A stretch of 64,000 bases of DNA, from positions 248,001-312,000 of the forward strand of contig NZ_JACHCP010000003.1 in the NCBI RefSeq assembly GCF_014207185.1, read 5' to 3'. The notes beneath the pieces were generated by a model. It was not told the DNA's origin, made no database searches, and worked only from the letters and a program-made list of their open reading frames with translations. This DNA comes from Rhodanobacter sp. A1T4 (GTDB lineage: Bacteria > Pseudomonadota > Gammaproteobacteria > Xanthomonadales > Rhodanobacteraceae). A program made the position numbers and the translations under genes. Shown piece after piece: positions 43,632 through 54,983 of this stretch (the first letter of the stretch is position 1; each line of letters starts with the position of its first letter).

Positions 43632-45104
43632 ATGGATACTCCGACGCCAGCCGCATCCAATGACTCGCCGCGCACGCGTTTGCGTCTGCGCGTGGTGCAC
43701 AAACTTTTTCTGCTGCTGGCGCTCACGATTGCGCTGGCGCTGGGCACGCTGGGTAGTATCACCATCCTCAACCTGCGCAGCGGCTTTGTCGCTTACGTCA
43801 ACACGCTTGATCTGGCGCGACTATCGCCGCTAACGCAGGCACTGGATCAGCGCGCAGATGCAATGCATGGTTTCGATGATTTGCGTGATCGTGAAAAATG
43901 GGATGCGCTACTGCACGAGATACTGGATCCGAAACCACCGCGCGGTGCACCGGATCCATCCAGCAGGTATCCGCGACCGCCGCCTGCGCCGGATCACGAC
44001 GATGTTCCACCGCCACAACCAGCGTTGCCTCTGCCGCCGCGCGTGTCGCTGCTCGATGCGCAACATCGCCTGATCGTCGGTGCGCCGTTAGGGGCTGATG
44101 CTTTGCAACGGCCGCTGCAGCAAGACGGAGTACTGGTTGGCTGGCTTGCGCTGCAGCCGCTCACGCATCCGGTGGAAAGTCGCGATACCGATTTTCTTTC
44201 GGTACAGGTGCACGACATGGCGCTGATCGCCGGGTTGCTTTTGCTGCTGGCGCTAGGCATCGCCTGGATATTCGCGCGCCATCTGCTGGGACCACTGCGC
44301 GATGTGGAGCAGGCGGCCGACCAACTTGCCAACGGCAACTATCACCTGCATCTGGATACCTTGCGCCGCGACGAATTAGGGGATCTGGTCAGGCATATCA
44401 ATCGGCTCAGTGCCGCGCTGCAGTCGCACGAAACGGCGCGTCGGCGCTGGATTGCCGACATCTCGCATGAACTGCGCACGCCGTTGTCGATCGTGCGCGG
44501 TGAAGTCGAAGCGATGCAGGACGGCGTGCGCACGGTCGATGCCGGCGGCGTGCTGTCGCTGCATGAGGAAGTGATGCGGCTGGATCGTCTCGTCGATGAT
44601 CTGCATCAGCTGTCGATGGCCGATCTCGGGACGCTGAGTTATCGCTTGCAAGTGATCGATATCGCGGAGCTGTTGCGTGCTGCCATGGTGCGCTTTGCGC
44701 CAATGGCGCGCGAATCGGAACTTGTACTGGAGCAGGATTTGTCGCCAGCGTTCGTGCAAGTCGATGCTGACCGCATCCGCCAGCTGATCGACAACGTTAT
44801 CGGCAACAGCCTGCGCTACAGCGATCGTGGTGGTCGTGTGCGTATCGGCATGGCAATGCAAACGCATACGGTAGACATCATTGTCGACGACACACCACCG
44901 GACGTTGATGCGGACTCCTTCGCACGGCTGTTCGAGCCGCTCTATCGCGGCGAAGCTTCGCGCGACCGCAAGCGCGGCGGCAGTGGGCTTGGTCTGGCCA
45001 TCGCGCAACGTATTGCGCTGGCGCATAACGGCGAGTTGCGCGCGTTGCCATCGCCGCTCGGCGGCCTGCGCATCGTATTGACCCTGCCTCTAGTACAAAG
45101 CTGA
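43632..45104 (+). CDS. BaeS-like sensor histidine kinase
   Basis: A 490-residue membrane sensor. It has an N-terminal membrane segment (VHKLFLLLALTIALALGTLGSITIL), a roughly 150-residue periplasmic domain with a proline/aspartate-rich loop (about 105-135), a second membrane segment (MALIAGLLLLLALGIAWIFA), a HAMP domain, and a kinase core. The phosphoacceptor is H279 in DISHELRTPLS. N box (DNVIGNSLRYSDRGG) and G box (GGSGLGLAIAQRI) are present. The ATG at 43632 has no strong ribosome site. The response regulator follows one base after the stop. Confidence 0.88.
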   Translation: MDTPTPAASNDSPRTRLRLRVVHKLFLLLALTIALALGTLGSITILNLRSGFVAYVNTLDLARLSPLTQALDQRADAMHGFDDLRDREKWDALLHEILDPKPPRGAPDPSSRYPRPPPAPDHDDVPPPQPALPLPPRVSLLDAQHRLIVGAPLGADALQRPLQQDGVLVGWLALQPLTHPVESRDTDFLSVQVHDMALIAGLLLLLALGIAWIFARHLLGPLRDVEQAADQLANGNYHLHLDTLRRDELGDLVRHINRLSAALQSHETARRRWIADISHELRTPLSIVRGEVEAMQDGVRTVDAGGVLSLHEEVMRLDRLVDDLHQLSMADLGTLSYRLQVIDIAELLRAAMVRFAPMARESELVLEQDLSPAFVQVDADRIRQLIDNVIGNSLRYSDRGGRVRIGMAMQTHTVDIIVDDTPPDVDADSFARLFEPLYRGEASRDRKRGGSGLGLAIAQRIALAHNGELRALPSPLGGLRIVLTLPLVQS

Positions 45105-45105
45105 G

Positions 45106-45792
45106 ATGACAACCACACAGTACATCCTGATTGCCGAGGACGAGCCGAAGATTGCCGCGCTGCTGAGCGAATATCTTCAGGATGCTGGATACCTTGCATC
45201 AATCGTCGATGAAGGCGACCGCGTATTGCAGGCCATCGGCGACCATCAACCTGATCTGCTGCTGCTCGACGTGATGCTACCCGGCAAGGATGGGTTGCAG
45301 ATTCTGCGTGAGTTGCGCAAGGACAATCCGTTGCCGGTAATCATGCTGACCGCACGCGTGGAGGAAATCGATCGTCTGCTCGGCCTGGAGTTTGGCGCCG
45401 ATGATTACGTCTGCAAGCCGTTCAGTCCGCGCGAAGTGGTGGCGCGGGTGCGTGCGCTGCTGCGTCGTACGAGCGGGTCGGTACCCATCAATCCATTTGT
45501 TGTCGATGAGAGCATGCAGCGCATTCTGGTTGCCGGTAAACCGCTGCCGTTGACCACCACCGAGTACCGCTTGCTGCAGACGCTAGTCGCGCATCCTGGC
45601 CGCGTTTATTCGCGCGATCAGTTGCTGGATCTGATGCATGACGAGTTGCGCGATGTCACCGATCGTGTCGTGGATAGCCACATCAGAAATCTCCGCCGCA
45701 AGCTCGATGATCTCGTGCCGGGCGGCCCGTATATCCATTCGGTGTATGGCGCGGGCTACCGTTTCGAGTCCTCGGAAGCGGCGTCACCCTGA
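45106..45792 (+). CDS. OmpR-family response regulator (BaeR-like)
   Basis: The 228-residue regulator has a receiver domain (D55 in LLLLDVMLPGKDGL, lysine in VCKPFSPREVVARVRALLRR) and a winged-helix DNA-binding domain (LTTTEYRLLQTLVAHPGRVYSR and SHIRNLRRKLDD). It is the partner of the upstream kinase. The divergent Spy-like gene is a likely target, by analogy with BaeSR control of spy in E. coli. Confidence 0.92.
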   Translation: MTTTQYILIAEDEPKIAALLSEYLQDAGYLASIVDEGDRVLQAIGDHQPDLLLLDVMLPGKDGLQILRELRKDNPLPVIMLTARVEEIDRLLGLEFGADDYVCKPFSPREVVARVRALLRRTSGSVPINPFVVDESMQRILVAGKPLPLTTTEYRLLQTLVAHPGRVYSRDQLLDLMHDELRDVTDRVVDSHIRNLRRKLDDLVPGGPYIHSVYGAGYRFESSEAASP

Positions 45793-45809
45793 AGTCGGTG
45801 GCATCAGCT

Positions 45810-47096
45810 TTACTTGCCCCAGGTCACGAACATCATGATTGCCGCTGTGGCCATGGTTGCCGTAGCCAGCCAGCCGAAAATTTTCAAGGGCATGGGCATG
45901 GTGAACTCTCCCATGACCCTGGACTGCGATCCCATCAACATCATCACGATCATCAAGGGTACGGCGACCACACCATTGATCACTGCGCTCCAGTAAAGCG
46001 CCTTGATCGGATCCAGCGATGTGAGGTTCAAGGCGATGCCGGCCACACTGGCTACGATGAGTACGCCGTAGAAGAATTTCGCCTCGCGCATTTTGTGCTG
46101 AAGGCCGCTGAGTTGGCCGAATGCACCGGCCGCTGCATAGGCGGTGGCACCGGCGAGTACGGGAACCGCCAACAGACCGGTGCCGATGATGCCGGCTGCG
46201 AAGAGGGCGAACGCCAAATTACCCGCCAGTGGCCGCAAGGCCTCCGCGGCTTCTGATGATGACTGGATATCGATCTTGCCGTTGGCGTGCAGCACCACGG
46301 CTGCCGTGAGAATGATGAAGAACGCGATCACATTGGAGAAAATCATCCCCACCGTCGTGTCGATCCCGATCCGACGAAGTGTGCTGGGTGCTTGCAGCGG
46401 TGCAAGGAGCAGGGGGGCGCGATCCGTGCCCGCTTCGATCTCTTCGACCTCCTGCGCCGCCTGCCAGCAAAACAGGTAAGGACTAATCGTCGTTCCAAGA
46501 AGCGCGACAAGACCCACCGCATACTTGGCGTTCCATGTCACCGGCGGAATGACGATGCTCTTGAGCACGGGCAGCCAATGCACGTGAATTACCATGACCG
46601 TGGCGACGTAGGCGAAAAGACTGAGCGTGAGCAACTTGAGGATCGGCGAGTATCGTGAGAACGGAATGAAGACCTGCAGCACTAGCGACAACAGCGCGAA
46701 ACCGCCCGCGTATAACAGCGCCGGCCCACCGATCAAAAGCTTGAGCGCTGCGCCCATTGCGCCAATGTCTGCCGCAAGATTGATGACGTTGGCTACGAAA
46801 ATCGATACCACGAGTCCGTACACCAGTTTGCGCGGATAGTAGGCACGAATGCCATCCATCAGGCCGTGGCCGGTCACGCAGCCGATGCCCGCACTGATTG
46901 CCTGGATCGCGATCATCAGTGGCATGGTGAACAGAATGCACCACAGCATGCCATAGCCAAACGCCGCGCCGACCTGAGAGTAGGTGGCTATGCCGCTGGG
47001 ATCGTCATCCGCCGCACCGGTAATCAGTCCCGCGCTCAAGTTTCGCCATACCGGAATTCCGGGTGTGCTTTTGCCTACGTGCACGCGATTGATCAT
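45810..47096 (-). CDS. NRAMP-related divalent metal ion transporter
   Basis: The 428-residue protein has about 11 membrane segments. The first carries ITGAADDDPSGIATYSQVGA, where canonical NRAMP proteins have DPGN. The sixth reads TTISPYLFCWQAAQEVEE, where canonical proteins have MPHN. So the metal-binding Asn and Met of classic Mn/Fe transporters are missing, while the Asp is kept. This fits the NRAMP-related branch, some members of which move Mg2+. The ATG at 47096 has AGGGAG upstream. The substrate is inferred, not shown. Confidence 0.85.
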   Translation of the reverse strand: MINRVHVGKSTPGIPVWRNLSAGLITGAADDDPSGIATYSQVGAAFGYGMLWCILFTMPLMIAIQAISAGIGCVTGHGLMDGIRAYYPRKLVYGLVVSIFVANVINLAADIGAMGAALKLLIGGPALLYAGGFALLSLVLQVFIPFSRYSPILKLLTLSLFAYVATVMVIHVHWLPVLKSIVIPPVTWNAKYAVGLVALLGTTISPYLFCWQAAQEVEEIEAGTDRAPLLLAPLQAPSTLRRIGIDTTVGMIFSNVIAFFIILTAAVVLHANGKIDIQSSSEAAEALRPLAGNLAFALFAAGIIGTGLLAVPVLAGATAYAAAGAFGQLSGLQHKMREAKFFYGVLIVASVAGIALNLTSLDPIKALYWSAVINGVVAVPLMIVMMLMGSQSRVMGEFTMPMPLKIFGWLATATMATAAIMMFVTWGK

Positions 47097-47343
47097 GCTG
47101 CGGGCTCCCTGCGCGAATGCCCTCTGTGCGCCTGGACAGCATGGCACAAGCAATGTTCGTCTAGTGGATGACGATAGATATTTGTCGGTTGCGCATCGGG
47201 TACTTACTGTCTTTTGAATTACCGCGGTCGAACTCGGCTTGGTGGCTGATGTCGCCGTCAAAGCTCATATAACGTTTCGACGACAGGCATTTCATCTCGT
47301 TGCAGGCACGCTCTGCCGAAAATTTTTCAAGCGGATATTGCTG

Positions 47344-47529
47344 ATGACAGAACACATCCAACTGCGTGATCGACCCAGCCGTGCCTTGTGGTGCCGACGG
47401 TTTCGATGCACTGATAGTGAGCTGCTTGAAGCGGTACGCGCTATTCACAGCATCGACCCGATCGAGATAGGCCTCTACCTTTCAACGCGTCGTGCGCTGG
47501 AAGCGTTCAGGGTTACGAAGGCTGCCTGA
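47344..47529 (+). CDS. DUF3606-like small protein
   Basis: The 61-residue frame begins MTEHIQLRDRPSRALWCRRF and continues RCTDSELLEAVRAIHSIDPIEIGLYL. This matches the DUF3606 pattern of a tryptophan in the middle, then CTxxELxxAV and a C-terminal tyrosine-leucine. The function of the family is unknown. It lies between the divergent metal transporter gene and a terminator. The ribosome site is weak. Confidence 0.65.
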   Translation: MTEHIQLRDRPSRALWCRRFRCTDSELLEAVRAIHSIDPIEIGLYLSTRRALEAFRVTKAA

Positions 47530-47581
47530 AATCGCCGTGGTTCGATGTGCAGATGGGAAAACTCTTGAGGTGCAACCAAAC

Positions 47582-47610
47582 AAAACGCCCCGGTCGGGGC
47601 GTTTTCTCTT
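47582..47610. terminator. intrinsic terminator
   Basis: AAAACGCCCC (47582-47591) pairs with GGGGCGTTTT (47596-47605), followed by CTCTT. It ends the DUF3606-like gene and, on the other strand, lies just past the glycine-zipper gene. The stem core repeats that of the hairpins at 4093 and 42963. Confidence 0.85.
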
Positions 47611-47641
47611 CAATAATATTTACTTAAGAGAAAGTCTCGGC

Positions 47642-48106
47642 TCAGCGAATGCGCGTGATATTTCCACTCTGGTCGAGCTGCACGAGATCACCCTGGCGAA
47701 TAGCGCTGGCGTCCTTGACCTGGACATTGGCGTAGCTGCCGTTACCCATGCGCAGGCGCACCAGCCAGCTCTCGCTGCTACCGCTCTTGCCGATGGCGTT
47801 GCCGGCGAAGCCGCCACCCACCGCACCGCCGACCGTGGCGATCTTGCGGCCGTTGCCTTTGCCTATCTGGTTGCCCAGTACGCCGCCGGCCACGGCGCCG
47901 ATGATGGCGCCGGCCACACCGTGGTTACTGCCCTGGGTGATGTTTTGCTCCACGCTTTGCACTGTGCCGCACTGGTCGCAGCGCAGATAGATGCCGTCCT
48001 GGCGGACCAGCACGCCACTGCCGTCCGGACTGGCACTGGCCACACCGGCGCTGCCGAGTGTCAAAGCTGCAGCAAGGGACAGAGCAAACAAGGGTTTAAT
48101 GTTCAT
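47642..48106 (-). CDS. glycine-zipper 2TM (17-kDa antigen-like) envelope protein
   Basis: A 154-residue exported protein: signal peptide (LFALSLAAALTLGSAGVASA), then a short cysteine pair (RCDQCGTV), the glycine-zipper segment (GVAGAIIGAVAGGVLGNQIGKGNGRKIATVGGAVGGGFAGNAIG in part), and a beta-like C-terminus (YANVQVKDASAIRQGDLVQL). It is related to SlyB/Rickettsia 17-kDa type proteins that pack in the envelope. The exact role is unknown. Confidence 0.85.
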   Translation of the reverse strand: MNIKPLFALSLAAALTLGSAGVASASPDGSGVLVRQDGIYLRCDQCGTVQSVEQNITQGSNHGVAGAIIGAVAGGVLGNQIGKGNGRKIATVGGAVGGGFAGNAIGKSGSSESWLVRLRMGNGSYANVQVKDASAIRQGDLVQLDQSGNITRIR

Positions 48107-48222
48107 GAATATTCCCGAATTGGAGAGGGCACTTTTTCTTGCCGCTTGGTCATTCTAATCAGCTCAGCTGAATCGCTGGTCAATTCGTATCAGGTTTCTT
48201 CAGAGCTGCGAATCACTCCATT

Positions 48223-49434
48223 TTACGGAAGAATTTTTGAATCGATTTCCTGCAATTCGCTGTCGCTACCAGCCCGTTTGAGCAACCACGCCAGCACCGG
48301 CGGGGTGACCATGGCGGTGAGCAGCGACATCGCCACGATGATGGCGTACATCCGATTGGTGAAAACGCCAGCAGCCAAGCCGAGGCTGGCGATAACCACG
48401 CCCACTTCGCCACGCGGAACCATGCCGAAACCAATGATCGTGGCGCTGCGCCTGCCCAGTGACAGCGAACCCAGCCAGCCACCGGCCAGCTTGGATACGA
48501 TGGCGATCACGGTGATTACTGCGAGCATGATCAGCGCATCGGCATTGGCCAGCTCGTGAAGGTCGATCTTGCTGCCAGTCACCACGAAGAAGAACGGTGT
48601 CAGTAGCGCGAGCAGCGGCATCATCTGCTTTTCCAGCGTGTGCCGCTGCTGGGTTTCCGAGGCGATCATGCCAGCCAGGAATGCGCCGATGATGGCAGCC
48701 AGTCCGAACAGCGTGGACAGGTAGGCCAGCCCCAGACACATCGCCAGCACGATCATCAACGGCGAATGCGGATCGCGCGGTTTCTCCAGCCAGTTGGAAT
48801 TCCAGCGCATCACCCGTGTGCCACCCCAACCGATCAACGCGATAAAGCCGATCGCACCCGCCAGCACCACCAGCAGGTGCAAGGGGTCGAAACCGCCACC
48901 GCCCTGCAGCGACACCACGACGCCGAGCAGCAGCATGGCGAGGATGTCATCGATCACCGCAGCACCCAGAATCACCTTGCTCTCGATCCGCTGCAGCGCA
49001 TGCAGTTCCTGCAGCACCCGTGCCGTAATACCGGCTGACGTCGCGACAAACGCCGCTGCGACGAACAGCGATTTGTCCCAGCTGAAGCCGCTACCGTGTG
49101 CCCACAGGCTACCCATGCCGAACGGTATGACGACGCCCAGTACGCCGACCAGAAAGGCGACCTTGCCGACTTTCTTCAGATCTTCCAGCCGCGTTTCCAG
49201 GCCGACGGAAAACAGCAGCAGTACCACGCCGATTTCGGCCAGCACATCCAGCGGCATGCCAACGGCGATCTGATCGGGCGTGATCAGGCCGAGCAATGAC
49301 GGCCCAACGACGCAACCGGCAGCAATCTCACCGACGACGCCAGGCAGTTTTAGTCGCTGCGCAATTTCACCGCCAAGTTGCGCAGCGATAAACACAACAA
49401 AGAGGGTGAACAGGATGTCGCTAGCATGCTGCAT
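48223..49434 (-). CDS. CPA2-family cation:proton antiporter
   Basis: The 403-residue protein has about 12-13 membrane segments and family motifs RLKLPGVVGEIAAGCVVGPSLLG, FSVGLETRLEDLKKVGKVAFLVG, ALVATSAGITARVL-like FVATSAGITARVLQEL, and AVIDDILAMLLL. It exchanges Na+ or K+ for H+ at the inner membrane. No NAD-binding (TrkA-N) domain is fused, unlike Kef channels. Confidence 0.88.
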   Translation of the reverse strand: MQHASDILFTLFVVFIAAQLGGEIAQRLKLPGVVGEIAAGCVVGPSLLGLITPDQIAVGMPLDVLAEIGVVLLLFSVGLETRLEDLKKVGKVAFLVGVLGVVIPFGMGSLWAHGSGFSWDKSLFVAAAFVATSAGITARVLQELHALQRIESKVILGAAVIDDILAMLLLGVVVSLQGGGGFDPLHLLVVLAGAIGFIALIGWGGTRVMRWNSNWLEKPRDPHSPLMIVLAMCLGLAYLSTLFGLAAIIGAFLAGMIASETQQRHTLEKQMMPLLALLTPFFFVVTGSKIDLHELANADALIMLAVITVIAIVSKLAGGWLGSLSLGRRSATIIGFGMVPRGEVGVVIASLGLAAGVFTNRMYAIIVAMSLLTAMVTPPVLAWLLKRAGSDSELQEIDSKILP

Positions 49435-49514
49435 GCGGCGCGCTCAGGCTGTCGTTGGAGATAGCATCCTACATGCATGCGCAGGCGGGTGGCATGCGGT
49501 GGCGCGTATGTTGA

Positions 49515-50993
49515 TCAATGCGCGGTGGCAGTACCGGACAAGGGACGATTTTCTGGCAGTCGGCTGAAAATGCGGCTGGCGATTGCGGTGATGCCACCTA
49601 GCAAGACTACGGTCCAGCGGAACGCGACGATGTACTGTTCGTGCGCGTGACCCTGCAGCAGTGCTTCCATCAACAAGGTGGCTAGTGCAATGCCAAAACT
49701 CATCGCCAGATACTGCGCGGTCGAGGCCATCGACGAGGCCATCGAGGCGTGCTTGATGTCGAGATCGTTGTAGATCAGCGTGTTCATTGCGGTGTACTGC
49801 ATGCCGGTGCAGCTGCCATAGGCGAACACCAGCAGGGCGGTCGCCCACATCGGTGTGGTCGGGCCGAGCAGGGCAAACATTGCCATCAGCACCGAGGCGA
49901 TCAGCGTATTGCCCAGTAGCAGGCGGCGATAGCCAAAGTGGATCAGCGTGCGGTTGATCGCCCACTTGGCGCTGATCGAGCCCAGCGCCTGCGGCACCAT
50001 CATCAGTCCGGCCATTAGCGGCGACCAGCCGCAGCCTACCTGCAGAAACAGCACCAGCAGCAGAAACATGCCGGAGATGCCGAGTCGGGTGAACAGGCCG
50101 CCGGCCAACGCCACCCAAACGCTGCGCACGCGCAGCAGGGTGAGATCGGCGACTGGATATTCCGTGCGGCGGCTATGCCAGACGTAGGTCGCGCCTAGCA
50201 GCAACGCCAGCAATGTGCACAAACCAATGTGGCTCCAAGGCACCGGCGTGCTGCCAGCCAGTTCAGAGGCGGTGAGCAGCAGTGCCGAGGCAGCCGCAAA
50301 CATCAGGAAACCGGAGAGATCGAAGCGGTTCGCATGATCGAGCCGGTAGTCCGGCATGTCGCGCCGGTTCATCCATACGCCGGCAATCGCCACCGGCACA
50401 TTGATCAGAAAAATCAGCCGCCACGAGGTGAACTCCACCAGCGCGCCGCCCATTAGCGGCCCGAGTACCGAGCCGAGCAGGCCAAAGGTCGCCACGGTGC
50501 TCATGGCGCGGACGAATTCGCGCTTTTCGATGCTGCGGACAAGGACATAACGGCCTACCGGCATCAGCGAGGCACCGCCGACGCCTTGCAGCACGCGCGC
50601 GGCGACCAGTTCGGGCAGCGTCTGCGCAAGGCCGCACAGCAGCGAGCCGGCGCCAAACACGACGATGGCGAGACCGAATACCCGGCGCGTGCCCAACCTG
50701 TCGCACAGCCATGGGCTGGCCGGGATCAGAATCGCCAACGTCAGCACGTAACTGGTCAGCGCGGTGCGCATCCCAAGTGGCGTGACGTCAAGTGCCGAAG
50801 CCATGGCTGGCACCGCGGTGTTGACCACGGTGGAATCCAGCGACTGCATGAAGAAGGCGGCAGCCACCAGCCAGAGCAGGCCGCGGTAACGTTCTCGTGA
50901 GGAGATTTCCGCCACCACCTCTGAAACCGTGGCGGGCGCGGCAACAGTGGCGACGGCGGCGCGTGACTCTGCGGCGGTGGCATCGGCTGACAT
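49515..50993 (-). CDS. DHA2-type MFS multidrug transporter (EmrB/QacA-like)
   Basis: The 492-residue transporter has about 14 membrane segments and DHA2 motifs: MQSLDSTVVNTAVPAMASAL in segment 1, WLCDRLGTRRVFGLAIVVF in loop 2 and FGLLGSVLGPLMGGALVEFTSWRLIFLINVP (motif C and following, quoted in part). Drug export is likely. No adaptor (EmrA) gene is adjacent and no regulator is next to it. Confidence 0.85.
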   Translation of the reverse strand: MSADATAAESRAAVATVAAPATVSEVVAEISSRERYRGLLWLVAAAFFMQSLDSTVVNTAVPAMASALDVTPLGMRTALTSYVLTLAILIPASPWLCDRLGTRRVFGLAIVVFGAGSLLCGLAQTLPELVAARVLQGVGGASLMPVGRYVLVRSIEKREFVRAMSTVATFGLLGSVLGPLMGGALVEFTSWRLIFLINVPVAIAGVWMNRRDMPDYRLDHANRFDLSGFLMFAAASALLLTASELAGSTPVPWSHIGLCTLLALLLGATYVWHSRRTEYPVADLTLLRVRSVWVALAGGLFTRLGISGMFLLLVLFLQVGCGWSPLMAGLMMVPQALGSISAKWAINRTLIHFGYRRLLLGNTLIASVLMAMFALLGPTTPMWATALLVFAYGSCTGMQYTAMNTLIYNDLDIKHASMASSMASTAQYLAMSFGIALATLLMEALLQGHAHEQYIVAFRWTVVLLGGITAIASRIFSRLPENRPLSGTATAH

Positions 50994-51131
50994 AAGCCGC
51001 TCATGATACCTGCTGTGACAGCTTGATCCGCGTGAAAGATGTTTTAGGAGTCAGGCCGGCTTTATCTACGGGTGGAAGCTCGGGCGCTATCAATCTGCTG
51101 ATAGTCATCCGAAAGCCGCCGGTATCGTTAA

Positions 51132-54553
<3,422 letters not shown>

Positions 54554-54559
54554 GCAGAG

Positions 54560-54973
54560 ATGATTTCGCCATTGCTGAAATCGATCCACCATGTCGCACT
54601 GATCTGCTCGGATTATCCGCGTTCGCGCGCTTTCTACAGCGAGACGCTGGGCCTGCCAATTGTGCGTGAGGTTTATCGCGAGACGCGGCAGTCGTGGAAG
54701 TGCGATCTTGAGGTCAGCCCTGGCGTGCAGCTGGAGCTGTTCTCTTTTCCCGAGCCGCCACCGCGGCCATCGCGGCCGGAGGCGCAAGGTCTGCGCCATC
54801 TGGCGTTTGCGGTGGACGATATCGATGCATCAATCGCCGTTCTGCTCGATCGCGGCGTGACCTGTGAGCCGGTGCGCGTTGACGAATATACCGGCCGGCG
54901 CTTTACCTTCTTCGCCGATCCGGACGATCTGCCGATCGAGCTTTACGAAGCGGACGGAGGCGAATTGTCGTGA
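54560..54973 (+). CDS. gloA2: VOC-family metalloprotein GloA2-like (YaeR)
   Basis: The 137-residue protein has the glyoxalase/VOC fold: IHHVALICSDYPRSRAFYSETLGLPIV, LELFSFPEPPPRPSRPEAQGLRHLAFAVDD and FFADPDDLPIELYE. Metal ligands H, E, H, E are at the expected places. It resembles E. coli YaeR (GloA2). It sits seven bases after epmA, so is probably cotranscribed. Its substrate is not known with certainty. Confidence 0.85.
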   Translation: MISPLLKSIHHVALICSDYPRSRAFYSETLGLPIVREVYRETRQSWKCDLEVSPGVQLELFSFPEPPPRPSRPEAQGLRHLAFAVDDIDASIAVLLDRGVTCEPVRVDEYTGRRFTFFADPDDLPIELYEADGGELS

Positions 54974-54983
54974 CTCGGATCAA

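Noticed and set aside
47161..47448. Minus-strand frame of 95 codons
   Set aside because: It overlaps the plus-strand DUF3606-like gene, which has a family pattern, and it shows none itself.
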